Shown here one piece after another: positions 11,600-21,462 of a stretch of DNA of 64,000 bases. Position 1 is the first letter of the stretch. Every line of letters starts with the position of its first letter. The notes below the pieces were generated by a model. It did not search any database. It saw nothing but the letters and a program-made list of their open reading frames with translations, and was not told the origin of the DNA. This stretch comes from Isoetes taiwanensis. Lineage: Eukaryota > Streptophyta > Lycopodiopsida > Isoetales > Isoetaceae. The position numbers were made by a program, and so were the translations under genes. The stretch lies in the NCBI GenBank assembly GCA_021234155.1, contig JAJEKV010000041.1, positions 7,446,917 through 7,510,916 on the forward strand, in the 5' to 3' direction.

Positions 11600-12330
11600 G
11601 TTCGAGTTTTAGCATGTTCCTACGTGCAAGTTCTTGTAAAAGAATCTCTTGATAGATTCTCTAAGATTCTACCAAGGTTCTCTTAGAGGGTTCGTGAGCA
11701 TTTCTCTAAATTTTATAAGATTCCCTTTAGATTCTATTAGATTTCCCTAGATTCTCCAAGATTCTATGAAGATCCCCTTAGATTCTCTTAGATTCATTTA
11801 GATTTTATGAGATTGCCCTAGGTTCCCTTACATTACATGAGATTCAAAGAGATTCTATAAAGATTCCCTTAGATACTCTAAGATTTCATCAACATTTTCT
11901 TAGATTCCCTTAGATTTTATGAAGATTCCTTTAGATCCCCCAGATTTTAAGAGATTCCCTTAGGCTTGTAAATATTTTCCTAGATTCTCTTACATTTTAT
12001 AAGATTTTCTTACATTCTATTAGATTCTTCTGGATTCCTTTACATTCTATAACTTTTTAGAACGTTCTAAGACTTTCTGGAACATTCTAAGACTTTCAAT
12101 ATATTATAGAACTTTCTGGAAGTATTTCCCTAGATTTCCTTACATTCCCGTAGATTCCCCTACATTCTAGAACATTCTAAAACTTACTAGAACAATTTGG
12201 AACTTTCTGGAAGAATTTTCTTAGATCCCCCCTAGATTCTCTTATGTTCTAGAACTTTCTAGAAGATTCTAGAACTTTCTAGAGCCTTCCAGAACATTCT
12301 AGAACCTTCTTGAACTAACTAAAATGTTAT
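11600..12330. repeat. Degenerate AGATTC / TTCTAGAAC low-complexity tract
   Basis: About 700 bp built from variants of TTCCCTTAGATTCTATNAGATTC, grading after about 12050 into TTCTAGAACATTCTAGAACTT variants, which are short palindromes. Periods are irregular, about 20-35 bp. It resembles a decayed satellite and has no coding content. Confidence 0.7.
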
Positions 12331-12400
12331 AGTCTTCTTTATCTTAATGAGAATATTACCCTTAAGTATATTTGAAACATAAATTATTCATGGAATTAAT

Positions 12401-12470
12401 GCTTGGTCTAGTGGTTAGAATGGGTGGTTGGGGGGTCAATGTCCAGGGTTCGAATCCCCTACACAACATA
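12401..12470 (+). mobile_element. tRNA-derived SINE head (or tRNA pseudogene)
   Basis: Perfect-looking RNA polymerase III internal promoter boxes: A box TGGTCTAGTGG at 12404-12414 and B box GGTTCGAATCC at 12447-12457, about 33 bp apart as in tRNAs and SINEs. The acceptor stem does not close properly (GCTTGGT at the start, CACAACA at the end), so it is not a working tRNA gene. Sequence after the B box is A/T-rich (AAAATTTTAAAAG), as in a SINE body. No target duplication was identified. Confidence 0.6.
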
Positions 12471-12489
12471 AAAATTTTAAAAGCCTTTT

Positions 12490-12905
12490 CCTAAGGGATG
12501 AGCATTCAACTTGGGCCGTAGGATCTTGGACTCGATCAAGGGTCGAGATCTCACGCAATATAAGCCATAGGATCTATTACATATAATTCCCAAAGTCATG
12601 TGCACCGTAGGATATGTGCCAAGCCACGTGAGCCGTAAGATCCTGGATCGACGATCAGGATCGAATCAACTTGGACCGTAGGATCGATTACATATAATTC
12701 CCAAAGCCATGTGCACCGTAGGATGTGGCCCAAAGCAACGTGAGCCATAGGATCTCGGACCGACGATCAGGATCAAATCAACCTGGACCGTAGGATCGCA
12801 TCTATACGAATTATATATAAACTCCCAAGCCATCTGGGCCGTAGGATATGTCCCAAAGCCACGTGAGCCGTCGGATCTCGAACGGACGGTCGGATAAGCG
12901 CGACA
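12490..12905. repeat. Tandem repeat with 111-123 bp period
   Basis: Three clear units begin at 12597, 12708 and 12831 with CATGTGCACCGTAGGAT or a close variant, plus a partial earlier unit from about 12500. Inner phrases repeat in each: CACGTGAGCCGTAGGATC, GGACCGACGATCAGGATC, TGGACCGTAGGATCG and ACATATAATTCCCAAAGC. The CCGTAGGATC core also recurs within a unit. Confidence 0.75.
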
Positions 12906-13463
12906 AACATAAGAACATATATAGAGTGGATATACAAGTTTTTGTACTATCAATGGGTCTGTCAACTATGGTTTATGAACATCTGGGAGTAATATCCAAG
13001 CTTAAATAGCAAGATTCAATTTTTTCAGGTCAAATTTAAGTATTATAATCCGCTAATTTATTGTTATTCTATGGTGACGTATCGGTGTCTTTAAATGCAC
13101 ATTTTGTTCAAGATCTCATCTTCTCAATTGCCCTATCACACACATGGGAGTATGTATCTAGTCCAAAATCATGGAGTTTCAAGCTAAATCCCTTGCCTAA
13201 TAGCCATCTAACGAAGCTCGTCATTGTTTATTAGAACTCCGTGAAGAGTTTATCAAGAAAGTTGAAAGTTGAAATTACTTCAATGAAGATCAAATCGAAA
13301 AGTGAACCTAAATTCGAATTAAACTAAAAGAGTTGAGTTAAATGATTAGCTTAAAATCAAATCTATAGGCAAAGAAACTTATTTAACAGAAGTCAAGTTT
13401 GACAGCTCAACTTTAGCATGTCAATGTTTGATTTGCTTTATTTGATATGCCAATCTAAGTGAT
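12906..13463. other. AT-rich intergenic DNA
   Basis: No gene or repeat recognised between the 12.5-12.9 kb tandem repeat and the left LTR of element E1. Confidence 0.4.
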
Positions 13464-15219
13464 TGTTGACCCTCAACCTGGCTAGAGAGTCAAACACAAT
13501 TAGCCAACTTGAATTTATGCTCAAGTTGGGGTTAGAACCTCCAGATCACTTAAGGTGATCAGTCTACACAAGAATCTTTTAGAGAAAAAGCCCAAATATC
13601 AAGTACTCATACCTTTCCCAATTCAAGAATAAGGAGTCTTCACTCAAATCGATGTAGCTGTTATAGGTAAATTGCTTTACGAGGTCAAATGATTGTGACT
13701 TGTGTAGAAAAGTTATAAGCATGCAATGGAAAAGATCTTGACCAAGTCTGAGCTTTAATTTGGGAGATATTCGATCTCAAAGTTGAGTCAATTTTTGGTC
13801 AATATCAGTCAAAGCCTCAAACAGATCTCAGAATTTTGTAACTTGAGTTACAGAGAAGATTTTTGAGAAATTCCAAAACTAAGGTGGAGTATAGGTTCCA
13901 AGGATGTGGGGCAGACAATCAAGTCTTGTTTTGGATCACTAAAACTATTTTTTTGGCACTGTTTTGTGGATGACAGTCTAAAATCATATCAAACAGAATG
14001 CAAAAAATTATAACTTGAGTTTGGAGTGGTTTTTTCTCGAATTTTTTGTGCACTCAGGTGCAAATATAGTTGGAAATAAGGGGCAACTGGTCATAAGCAA
14101 TAGAAGATCATGGAATATCTTACTGTAAAAATGTTTGCATGGCAGAAATACTAAAAGAACATACATGACAGTCAATTTTTTAAACACTTGGCAGACAATT
14201 TTCATTGATGTGAAGGTAACACAAGATGAATATGGGTCTCAGGATCATAAATCAATCATCAAAATATCTCAGAAGGTCATATAATAATATCACAATAGGA
14301 TAATCAGTCCAATTTTCTCAAATCAAACTGTGGAATGCTCAAAAACTTCATGAACGTCTTCAGATCATGCTCAGCATGTATCAATTTTGAGGTTTGATGC
14401 GTCTGGGCCTTCAGAAAGTTGTGTGTCGATCACCCCACTTATATTTTCAAAATTTTGTGAATCCAGAATCTTAGGCATTGATTATGGGTTTGTTGGGTAG
14501 CTAAGAGGCGGGAAGGAAAGATTCGGGAGGAATTTACGGCAGAAACTGAGGCCCCTGGCCGATTCGAAGGTTTTTTCTAAGTTTAGGGTTCATGGTGGGA
14601 ATCTCGCGAGCATCTTTCGAGTATATTTCGAGATTCTGGCCTTTTAAAAAATCAATTTTCAATGGTTTAAATGGGAAAATCAAACCTTAGAGTTTTGAGA
14701 ATCTTCTAGGGATCTTTGAGGATGCCTTCCAAGAGTTTGGGAGCATATCTGACCTTGCCACGTGGCATAGGGCATCCTCATGGTATCTAGAATGATACCT
14801 AAATTATCCACCTAGGATCCTAATGTTCCATAATAGGGTTTGTTTTTCAAAAGCAAAGGCCAAAAAATGGGATGGAAATATGAAATAGAAGTGAGCTTAT
14901 GATGAGATAAAGGAAGAATTGAGGAATCAAAGCAAAAAATGGGAAAAGGCATAGGGGAATGGAGATGGGAATAGTTTGGGGACAAAAGATTCTAGATTAC
15001 CATGGGGTCTTCCAGACTCTAACTTCCAATCTTCAAAAAGCTTCTTCCAATCTTCTTACCCAAAATCTTGTAAGCATCTTTTGATTATCTTTGACCTCAA
15101 ATGAAGTATTTCTTATGGGAGTTGACCTTGAAGATAAATATCCTTTGACCTTCACACCAATGTTGACTACCAAGTTCTTCTTTGACTTAGCCTTCCTAAC
15201 TTCAACATATGAACCAACA
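13464..15219 (-). repeat. E1 3' LTR (left copy)
   Basis: Matches 21463-23184 along its length with few differences, including shared AAGTGAGCTTATGATGAGAT and GGGAGTTGACCTTGAAGATA. It starts TGTTGACCCTCAACC, the complement of the CA end on the minus strand. The right boundary is uncertain by up to 6 bp because ATTAGT follows both LTRs. It contains no coding region; short frames inside are noise. Confidence 0.9.
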
Positions 15220-15225
15220 ATTAGT

Positions 15226-15287
15226 ATGTTGCCCTTTGGGGGCAACATCTCGCCAAAACAAGAATATGGCTGGTCCCCTCAGCCATA
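15226..15287. promoter_or_regulatory. Twin hairpins next to the 3' LTR (polypurine-tract region)
   Basis: ATGTTGCCC (15226-15234) pairs with GGGCAACAT (15240-15248), and TATGGCTG (15265-15272) pairs with CAGCCATA (15280-15287). They lie where the polypurine tract would be expected on the minus strand. The same pair recurs at 32390-32450 and 41622-41671, so it is conserved across families. Confidence 0.6.
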
Positions 15288-16014
15288 GGGGGTCTTCAAC
15301 TTTGTACCAAAGTGTCTAAGTGATAATTATGGTAGAGAGGGGGTGTAAAGTGCAAGTGTTGATGGAATAAAGGTGAATATGGTGGTGTAAGGATGTGAAT
15401 GGAATATGATAAGTGAAAAAAGGTGAGAATGAGTGTGAATATGATAAGGTGGTGATGGGAATGGAGTGTATGAGGGTGAGGTGAATGTGCAAGTGTTGAG
15501 ATCTCGCCAAAACAAGAAAATGTATGCTTCTCTGATCCTTTAAAAGTGCAACTCTGCTATGATGGTGAAGCTGAATTGCAGAGTGGGGAATGAAAACAAG
15601 AATAAGGAGTTTAAATGGATAGCAGGACCACTTATGACATATGAATAAGGATGGAGAAAGGATTCACCTGTCATGGAAACACACAAACAAGTTAATCTTG
15701 ACCTTTGCAACTCTGCCATGATGGTGAAGCTGATTTTGCAGAGTGCACATTTAGGGAAATAAAATGAAGAATACATGGCTAAATGCAGGGCAGGACCACA
15801 ATGAGACAGATGAATGAGGATGGAAGAAGGGTGCTCCTGCAAATGACACTTGGCAATTCATTAGTGGAAATCCTTGTCTTGGAGTTGTTTAATAGTTCAT
15901 CCTTCATCTGGCTAACTGCAAACATAAACTCAATGAAAACATTAATTCTAAAATCAAGACAAAGTGAAATCTAACCTATCTAATATTTAACTTTAATTCT
16001 AACTTTTCTAAGTT
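15288..16014 (-). other. E1 3' untranslated internal region with a two-unit repeat
   Basis: Non-coding stretch between the integrase stop and the 3' LTR. The phrase GCAACTCTGC.ATGATGGTGA with AAGCTGA.TT.GCAGAGTG occurs at 15548 and 15707, a 159 bp period. The 15310-15500 part is a purine/GT-biased stretch. The corresponding region exists in E2 and E3. Confidence 0.6.
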
Positions 16015-17508
16015 CTAGAGCATAAAAAGGGACAAGCATATATGCTGATCCCAGTACCTCTTCAGGTGGATAGTGTTGATGGGATTTGGAAGTGGCACCC
16101 CTGAAGTTAATTTCTTTAACCAATAAGAGTTGGTGCCTGCAGGTTCCAACACCTCATAGGGACCTTCCCAAAGATTTTCAAACTTACTAGCTGAGTCTTC
16201 CCTTGATTTATTCCATTTTAGAACTAGCTCTCCTGTCTTGAAAGTCCCTTGTATTTTATGAGCAGCTTTGAAAGCAGCCAAATCCTTGGCTTTTTTTAGC
16301 AGATTGGCATTCTCAGCTTCCATCCTATATTCTTCTAAATGCAGAAGGGTGTCCAGTCTTTCCTGCAGGGCATATTCAAAAGGCAAACATAACTTGTGGG
16401 CTAATCTTAGAGATGGAAGCTCAAGCTCTACTGGAAGCACAGCTTCAATGCCATAAACTAAGTTGAAGGATGTATGAGTGGTTGCTGCTTTAATGGTGAC
16501 TCTATAAGCCCATAGAGCATCCACCAGTTTGACATGCCAATCCTTTTGGTTATCATCCACTGTTTTCTGCAAAATGCTTTTCAAAACTTTATTAGTAGCT
16601 TCTGCTTGACCATTACCTTGGGGATAGTAGGAGGAGCTCTTAGTATGTTTGACCTTAAGAATAGTCAACAAATTAGCAATAACTTCATTCACAAAGGGGG
16701 TACCTCTATCAGAATGCAAGTGCAGAGGAATGCCAAACCGTGCACAAATATATTCATGTAAAAACTTTGTTGTTGTAATAGCATTAGCCTGTCTTAAAGG
16801 AATTGCTTCTGCACACTTAGTAAAATAATCTGTAGCTACAATAATATGCTGATGTTGTCCTGCAGAAGGGGGGTTAATAGGGCCAATATAATCCAGTCCC
16901 CATATTTGGAAGGGTCCTGGAGAAATGATAGGATTTAATGCAGCTGGGAGGAGGATCCTTTTGCCAAATATCTGACACTTGTGGCAAGACTTTATAGCAG
17001 TATAACAATCTTTAAATATTGTAGGCCAATAATAACCTGACCTGAGAATTTTCTTAGCAGTAGTGTCTCCAGCAAAATGGCCTCCACATACTCCTTCATG
17101 CATTTCTCTAATGATCAGAGCAGATTCTTCTTCATTGACACACCTCAGTAATAGTCCATCCATGTTGACTTTACATAGAACATCATTAATCATTTTAAAT
17201 TGCCTACATTTTTCTTTAAATCTCCTTTGCTGGCTCGAAGTCAATCCTGAGGGCATCTCCTTGAATTGTAGAAAAATTTTAATAGATAGCTGCCAATCCT
17301 GTTGGTTCTGCTCTTCATCTTCTACCTGCAAATAAGCTAAGGCATCCACAAAGTCAACAACCTCTACTGCATCCTCATGATCAAAGAAAATGTAAGGTAA
17401 ATAAAGACTGGGACTCTTCACCTGATGTAACTCCTTAATGGAAATATCAAAGGTTTGTAGCTTACAAGCCCTACCTTTGAATTTTTGGTTTGGAAGTAGC
17501 CTTACCAA
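16015..17508 (-). pseudogene. E1 pol: integrase with C-terminal GPY/F region
   Basis: A 497-codon open frame. The N-terminus holds the end of the degenerate RNase H (ACKLQTFDISIKE). An HHCC zinc domain follows (H in REMHEGVCGGHFAGD, then SCHKCQ). The DDE core is visible: GLDYIGP, HSDRGTPF and NGQAEATNK give D, D, E. The C-terminal part is basic and coiled, with WEGPYEVLEPAG and HLKRYW, a GPY/F module without chromodomain. The enzyme would join element DNA to the host genome. It is severed from the upstream pol frame by a one-base insertion near 17487 (CCTACC where the sister copies have CCACC). Confidence 0.9.
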
Positions 17509-17968
17509 ATAACAACCCCATTGGATTTTGCTTCATATAAACTTGAACAGAACTCTTCAATAGCAGGTGACCTTGTCTGTCAATGAGGAACATAAGAGCA
17601 GCAACACTCTTTTCCAATCTGGTGTATTTTTCTTCAGTCGAACTCCATTGTTTGCTGGCAAAAGCTATAGTATGCTTGTCCTGTAGAATAGCTAGACCTA
17701 TAGCCTTCTTAGTGATAGTAATATAAACCTCAAATGGCATATCCAAATCAGGTTTTTTTAAAAGAGTAGCCTCACAAATGGACTTTATAAGTAACTCAAA
17801 AGACTCTTGGCAATCTGATGACCATGTGACAGGGACATACTTGCTCTCATATTTAGAAATCCTGCCTATTCTTGTCAGTTTGGAAATAGGACTTATAATG
17901 TGAGCAAAGTTAGGAATATACATCCTAAGAAAACTAGTCATGCCAATAAAACTTTTGATCTGCTTCAA
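17471..17968 (-). pseudogene. E1 pol: RT C-terminus and degenerate gypsy-type RNase H
   Basis: Reads the RT thumb (KSFIGMTSFLRMYIPNFAHI) followed by a region matching the gypsy RNase H by position and framework (TIAFASKQWSSTEEKYT, LEKSVAALMFLID). Key acidic residues are missing: VYITITKKAIG sits where the first Asp belongs, and VYMKQNP where a TD(H) is usual. It is therefore likely a non-catalytic connection-type domain, as in retroviral RTs. It is separated from the RT frame by stops near 18000-18015 where sister copies have Gln codons. Confidence 0.8.
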
Positions 17969-18019
17969 ATTCTTGGGGGGTACCAGTTTTTTGAGGGCTT
18001 CAACCTTTTCTTATGCCAC

Positions 18020-19069
18020 TTATATACCATTGTTGGACACCTCATGCCCCAAAAGTTGCCCTTTGGATGCAAAAAAAATACATTTCTTTGGGTTAAGGTT
18101 GACTCCAGAGTCCCTGCACAAAGAGCATATTTTTGCAAGCAATTCCAAATGATTAGTAGGGTGAGATCCTAAGCAAAGGTCATCCAAGTAAACTCTGAAT
18201 TCTTGAGGGGACATAGGTCTAAAAATAACATCCATAGCTCTCTGGAAAGTGGCAGATGCATTCATTAATCCAAAAGGCATTCTTTTCATTGCATAAGTTC
18301 CCCAAGGGGTAATAAAAGAGGTTTTTGGTTGATCTTCTTCCTTAATGCCAATTTGATTAAATCCTGAAAATCCATCTAAGAATGAGTACACCTCTTTTCC
18401 TGCTACAGCATATAAGATTTCTTCTAAAAAAGGCAAGGGATAGCAGTCTTTGATAGTGGCTTTGTTGAGGTCTCGATAATCAATGCAAATTCTTAAGGCA
18501 CCACTCTTTTTTTCTATAGGTACAATGCAAGATACCCATTCTGGATTAATGATTTCAATGATAACACCTGCACCTAGCATTTTATCCAACTCATCTTTGA
18601 TTAGTACCATCAATGAAGCATTAATTCTTCTCAGTTTTTGAAAAACAGGTTTACATCCTTCTTTAATCTTAATTTCAAATTGGCAAACCTCAGCTTTGAT
18701 ACCTGTGAGCTCGGAATAATCCCAGGCAAATACATCCTTCCTTTCTTCAAAAAACATTTGTATGTTTTTTCTATTTTGATATTCAATCGAATCTCCAACA
18801 AACAGGGTTCTAGTCTTACCATTTTTTATGACTGTAATCTCTTCAGTGCACTTTTCTTTTGATGCATTGATGGTTAGGATAGGACAAAGTGCTTTTACCT
18901 CACTAGCATCAAGATCTTCCTCTGGAATGGCTCCTTCAGTTAAATGTGACATGAGAGTCTCTCTACATAAGGCATCAGCTTCCACATTTTTCTCTCTTGG
19001 TATGTGAGTGATCTCCCATGAAGCAAAACTCGAGAGTACTCCCATTACTTGATTTTTTAGGAGCTCCAT
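18020..19069 (-). pseudogene. E1 pol: end of archaeal-type RNase H, then reverse transcriptase
   Basis: A 349-codon frame. The first 40 residues are the RNase H tail (ASWEITHIPREKN, then EADALC with the last catalytic Asp). After a linker of about 90 residues comes RT: FQKLRRINASL, WVSCIVPIEKKSGALR, IDYRDLNKATIKDCYPLP, FLDGFSGFNQIGIKEED, PFGLMNASATFQRAMDVIF and the catalytic box VYLDDLCLG, followed by LLGHEVSNNGI. YLDD replaces the commoner YVDD/YIDD. RT copies element RNA into DNA. The frame ends at two TAA codons. Confidence 0.9.
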
Positions 19070-19321
19070 ATCTGCATTTTTTGTTTGGTAATCTCCTGAA
19101 ACTTGTCTACAAATAATTGTGAGTCACCATAAATGTAGCAATATCCATAGCTTTAGCCTCCTGAAGACCTGCAATCAAAGCCTTGTATTCTGCTACATTA
19201 GATGTGACTTGGGGAAAGATTCTTCCTACTTTAGCTAAGAGTTTGTGAGAAGAATCTTTCAAAATAGCAGCAGATGATGCAATATTTAATTTTTAGAAAT
19301 ACCTCCATCAAACCATAAGAA
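18970..19321 (-). pseudogene. E1 extra (archaeal-type) RNase H, upstream of RT
   Basis: The domain starts GFLWFDGGISK (first Asp), continues PQVTSNVAEYKALIAGLQEA (catalytic Glu) and ends HIPREKNVEADALC (last Asp). A one-base loss after GGISK near 19290 and a deletion of about 10 bp in the segment carrying the third acidic residue (GDSQL in E2) break it. The domain would degrade the RNA strand of the RNA-DNA hybrid. Its place before RT is shared with E2 and E3. Confidence 0.8.
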
Positions 19322-20458
19322 TCCTGATGGTCCTTGTCTGCTGGGGAGTGCACATTCCATAATAAGGGGAACCATTTCATATTTTCTTGATCTTGTATTT
19401 TTTATTCTGTAAAATCCCAAAGGTTCTTCAATCAACATTTCCTTAATAAAGTTTACCTCTTCTTTGGAGCCATAGGAGCCATCTTGATTATAAATTGTAG
19501 CAGTTTGGGAGCCATTGGAGATGATGCATCTCCCTTGAGACCAGACTGGTCTGGCATCCACAGTGGCCAACCATCTCCTCCCTAAAAGTAGATCATAGAT
19601 GTCAGATTCATCCCCTATGTCTTCAAAAGCCACCACAATAAAGTTAGCAGCTACAGTTATGCCTTCTGTATTAACAGGCACTTTAGTCACCACACCAATA
19701 GGAGTAATCTTAGCATTATAAAAAGATCTTAACAATATAGAAGCTTTTTTGTCCACCTCGAAACCACACTTCTTCATAATGTGATATGGCATGATGTTTA
19801 AGGGGGATCCCCCATCAAGTAACACGTTTGAGAAGGTATAACCTCCTAAAGCAGCTGAACATGTGAATGCCCCAGGATCTTCTTCATTCTGTGCTAGAAC
19901 AAGGTTAGTGGCATCAGTAAAATTCACACAAGCATTCAATGTCTCACCACCAGTTTGCTGCAGTACTTTTTTTCTATAGCTAGGTGTAATCTTTAGCAAG
20001 GTGAAAAGATCCACACTTACTTTGGAGTTTTTAAGCAAAACATCAACTTCATCAAGGTCTTGATCTTTCTTACCATATTTTTGTTGTGGGGGTGGAGCTA
20101 TCATTTGAGCAGGTGATTCCACTACAGGTGGTGAAGACCTGGCAGTGGGATGTCTACTTGATTCAGTATGTACATGAGCTTCATTCATGCTTCTAGTTTG
20201 CACCACCATAACTTCTTCAGCTTTGGGAACTTCTGTAGCCTGAATAAACCTTATAGAAGTACTTGGTTCAGCAAATCTCACAAGAGGTTTAGATTCTGGT
20301 CTCTTTTCTTTTTCCTGCTTAGCAAAATATTCCTTAACAGCACACCTAATATCAGTATGGCCAACTTTTTTACAAAAAGAACAAATAGCCTTACAAAAAT
20401 AGGACATTCCTTTCCAAAGAGAACAAATGTCCTTACAAAATAGGACATTCCTTTCCAA
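19286..20458 (-). pseudogene. E1 pol: nucleocapsid end, linker and aspartic protease
   Basis: Begins in a duplicated zinc-knuckle area, then reads the knuckle CSFCKKVGHTDIRC, a Pro/Ser-rich linker, and an aspartic protease whose active site is LLDGGSPLNIMPYHIM. DGG replaces the usual D-S/T-G, as in Tat/Ogre-type plant elements (recalled family knowledge). The flap and second half are seen in DIYDLLLGRRWLATVDARPV. The frame continues into the first Asp of the RNase H and then shifts. A 41 bp duplication at 20401-20460 disconnects it from gag. Confidence 0.85.
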
Positions 20459-21452
20459 AGTGGCCTTTTCTATTGCATTTAGGACACACTTGCCAATAGC
20501 AAATTTCTGATGGATGAGAATTCATATTGCAATGAATACATTCAGGGTAAGTTTTATCTGTTCTTGTAGCCTTGAGTTCAACCAATTGTTTGGTTAGTTC
20601 TGCTAAAGCTTCAGTAACCTTAGATAGGTCTGACTTGACCTCTGCAACTTGAGAATTAGCTTCCTCCTCTTTAGATTTCTTCTTTTCTTTCTCTATGGCA
20701 TAAACTGGAATGGAAGGGTGATGATCATAATGTGCATCAGTAGCATCAGGGTAAAAAGGATCATGGCTATGGTGAGAAACATGGTGCTTGTCAGGCAAAG
20801 TAGAGAGCATCTGAGTCAGGTCAGTGGTTTTGGCAAAAACTTTGTATATAGAATCAAATCCTTCAGCAGCTTGGATCTTGAGCAGTTTCCTTTGGATGTC
20901 TGGTCTCCTTTCCAAACCCTTAATAAAAGCACTGACTAGAAAAAGGGTTGGAATTGTGACCTGAGCTCTTTGGCACCTGCTCAGGTATGTACTAAATCTT
21001 TCTTTGTACTGATTCACACTTTCCCCTGCATGTATAGAAAAACTTTGCAACTCATTTACCAAATCTTTTGGGGCAGCCAACTTACCAAACCTATCTAAGA
21101 ACTTTTTGACGAGTTCATCCCATGAGGTGGTCCCCATTAACTTTTCATAAGTTAACCAAGCACCAGCCTCACTCTCCTCTTTGAAACATTTTTCAAATTC
21201 TGAAAGCTTGCATCCTTTTTTAAAACCATAGTCCCTGTAATAATCTTCAAATATCCTCAAAAAGTTGTTAGCACTCATGCTGGAATCAAAAGTAGGCAAG
21301 GGAACAAGGACATTCAATTCAAATTAATATGGCAGGTCTTGGAGCAGGCTAGTTGAGAAACTTGAAGGCAATGGCCTTTCTCTGCAATGATCTGGTGCAT
21401 CAACGTCCTCTAATGGTTCTTGTTCTACTGGAAATTTTTGTTTTGGAGCCAT
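20433..21452 (-). pseudogene. E1 gag (broken by a stop)
   Basis: The start MAPKQKF at 21452 is inferred from E2. The retrotransposon gag domain spans FLRIFEDYYRDYGFKKG to YLSRCQRAQVTIPTLFLVSAF. Two CCHC knuckles remain: CIHCNMNSHPSEIC and CPKCNRKGHFGKEC. Gag would form the particle and bind element RNA. An in-frame TAA at 21324-21326 stands where E2 has CAG (Gln) in PYQFELN. The main 294-codon part after it is open. A Lys/Glu-rich segment (KEKKKSKEEE) lies before the knuckles. Confidence 0.9.
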
Positions 21453-21462
21453 GAGAACTGAG

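Noticed and set aside
11600-12330. Regular-looking repeats that could be mistaken for a CRISPR array
   Set aside because: Irregular period, degenerate units, no constant repeat-spacer pattern, and a plant context.
12401-12470. Functional tRNA gene
   Set aside because: A and B boxes are good but the acceptor stem does not pair and no convincing anticodon arm forms.
15316-15842. Minus-strand frames rich in His, Ser and Thr (15316-15515, 15540-15842) and their counterparts in E2/E3
   Set aside because: They arise from the purine-biased 3' non-coding region of the element, overlap in several frames, and are not conserved as proteins between copies.
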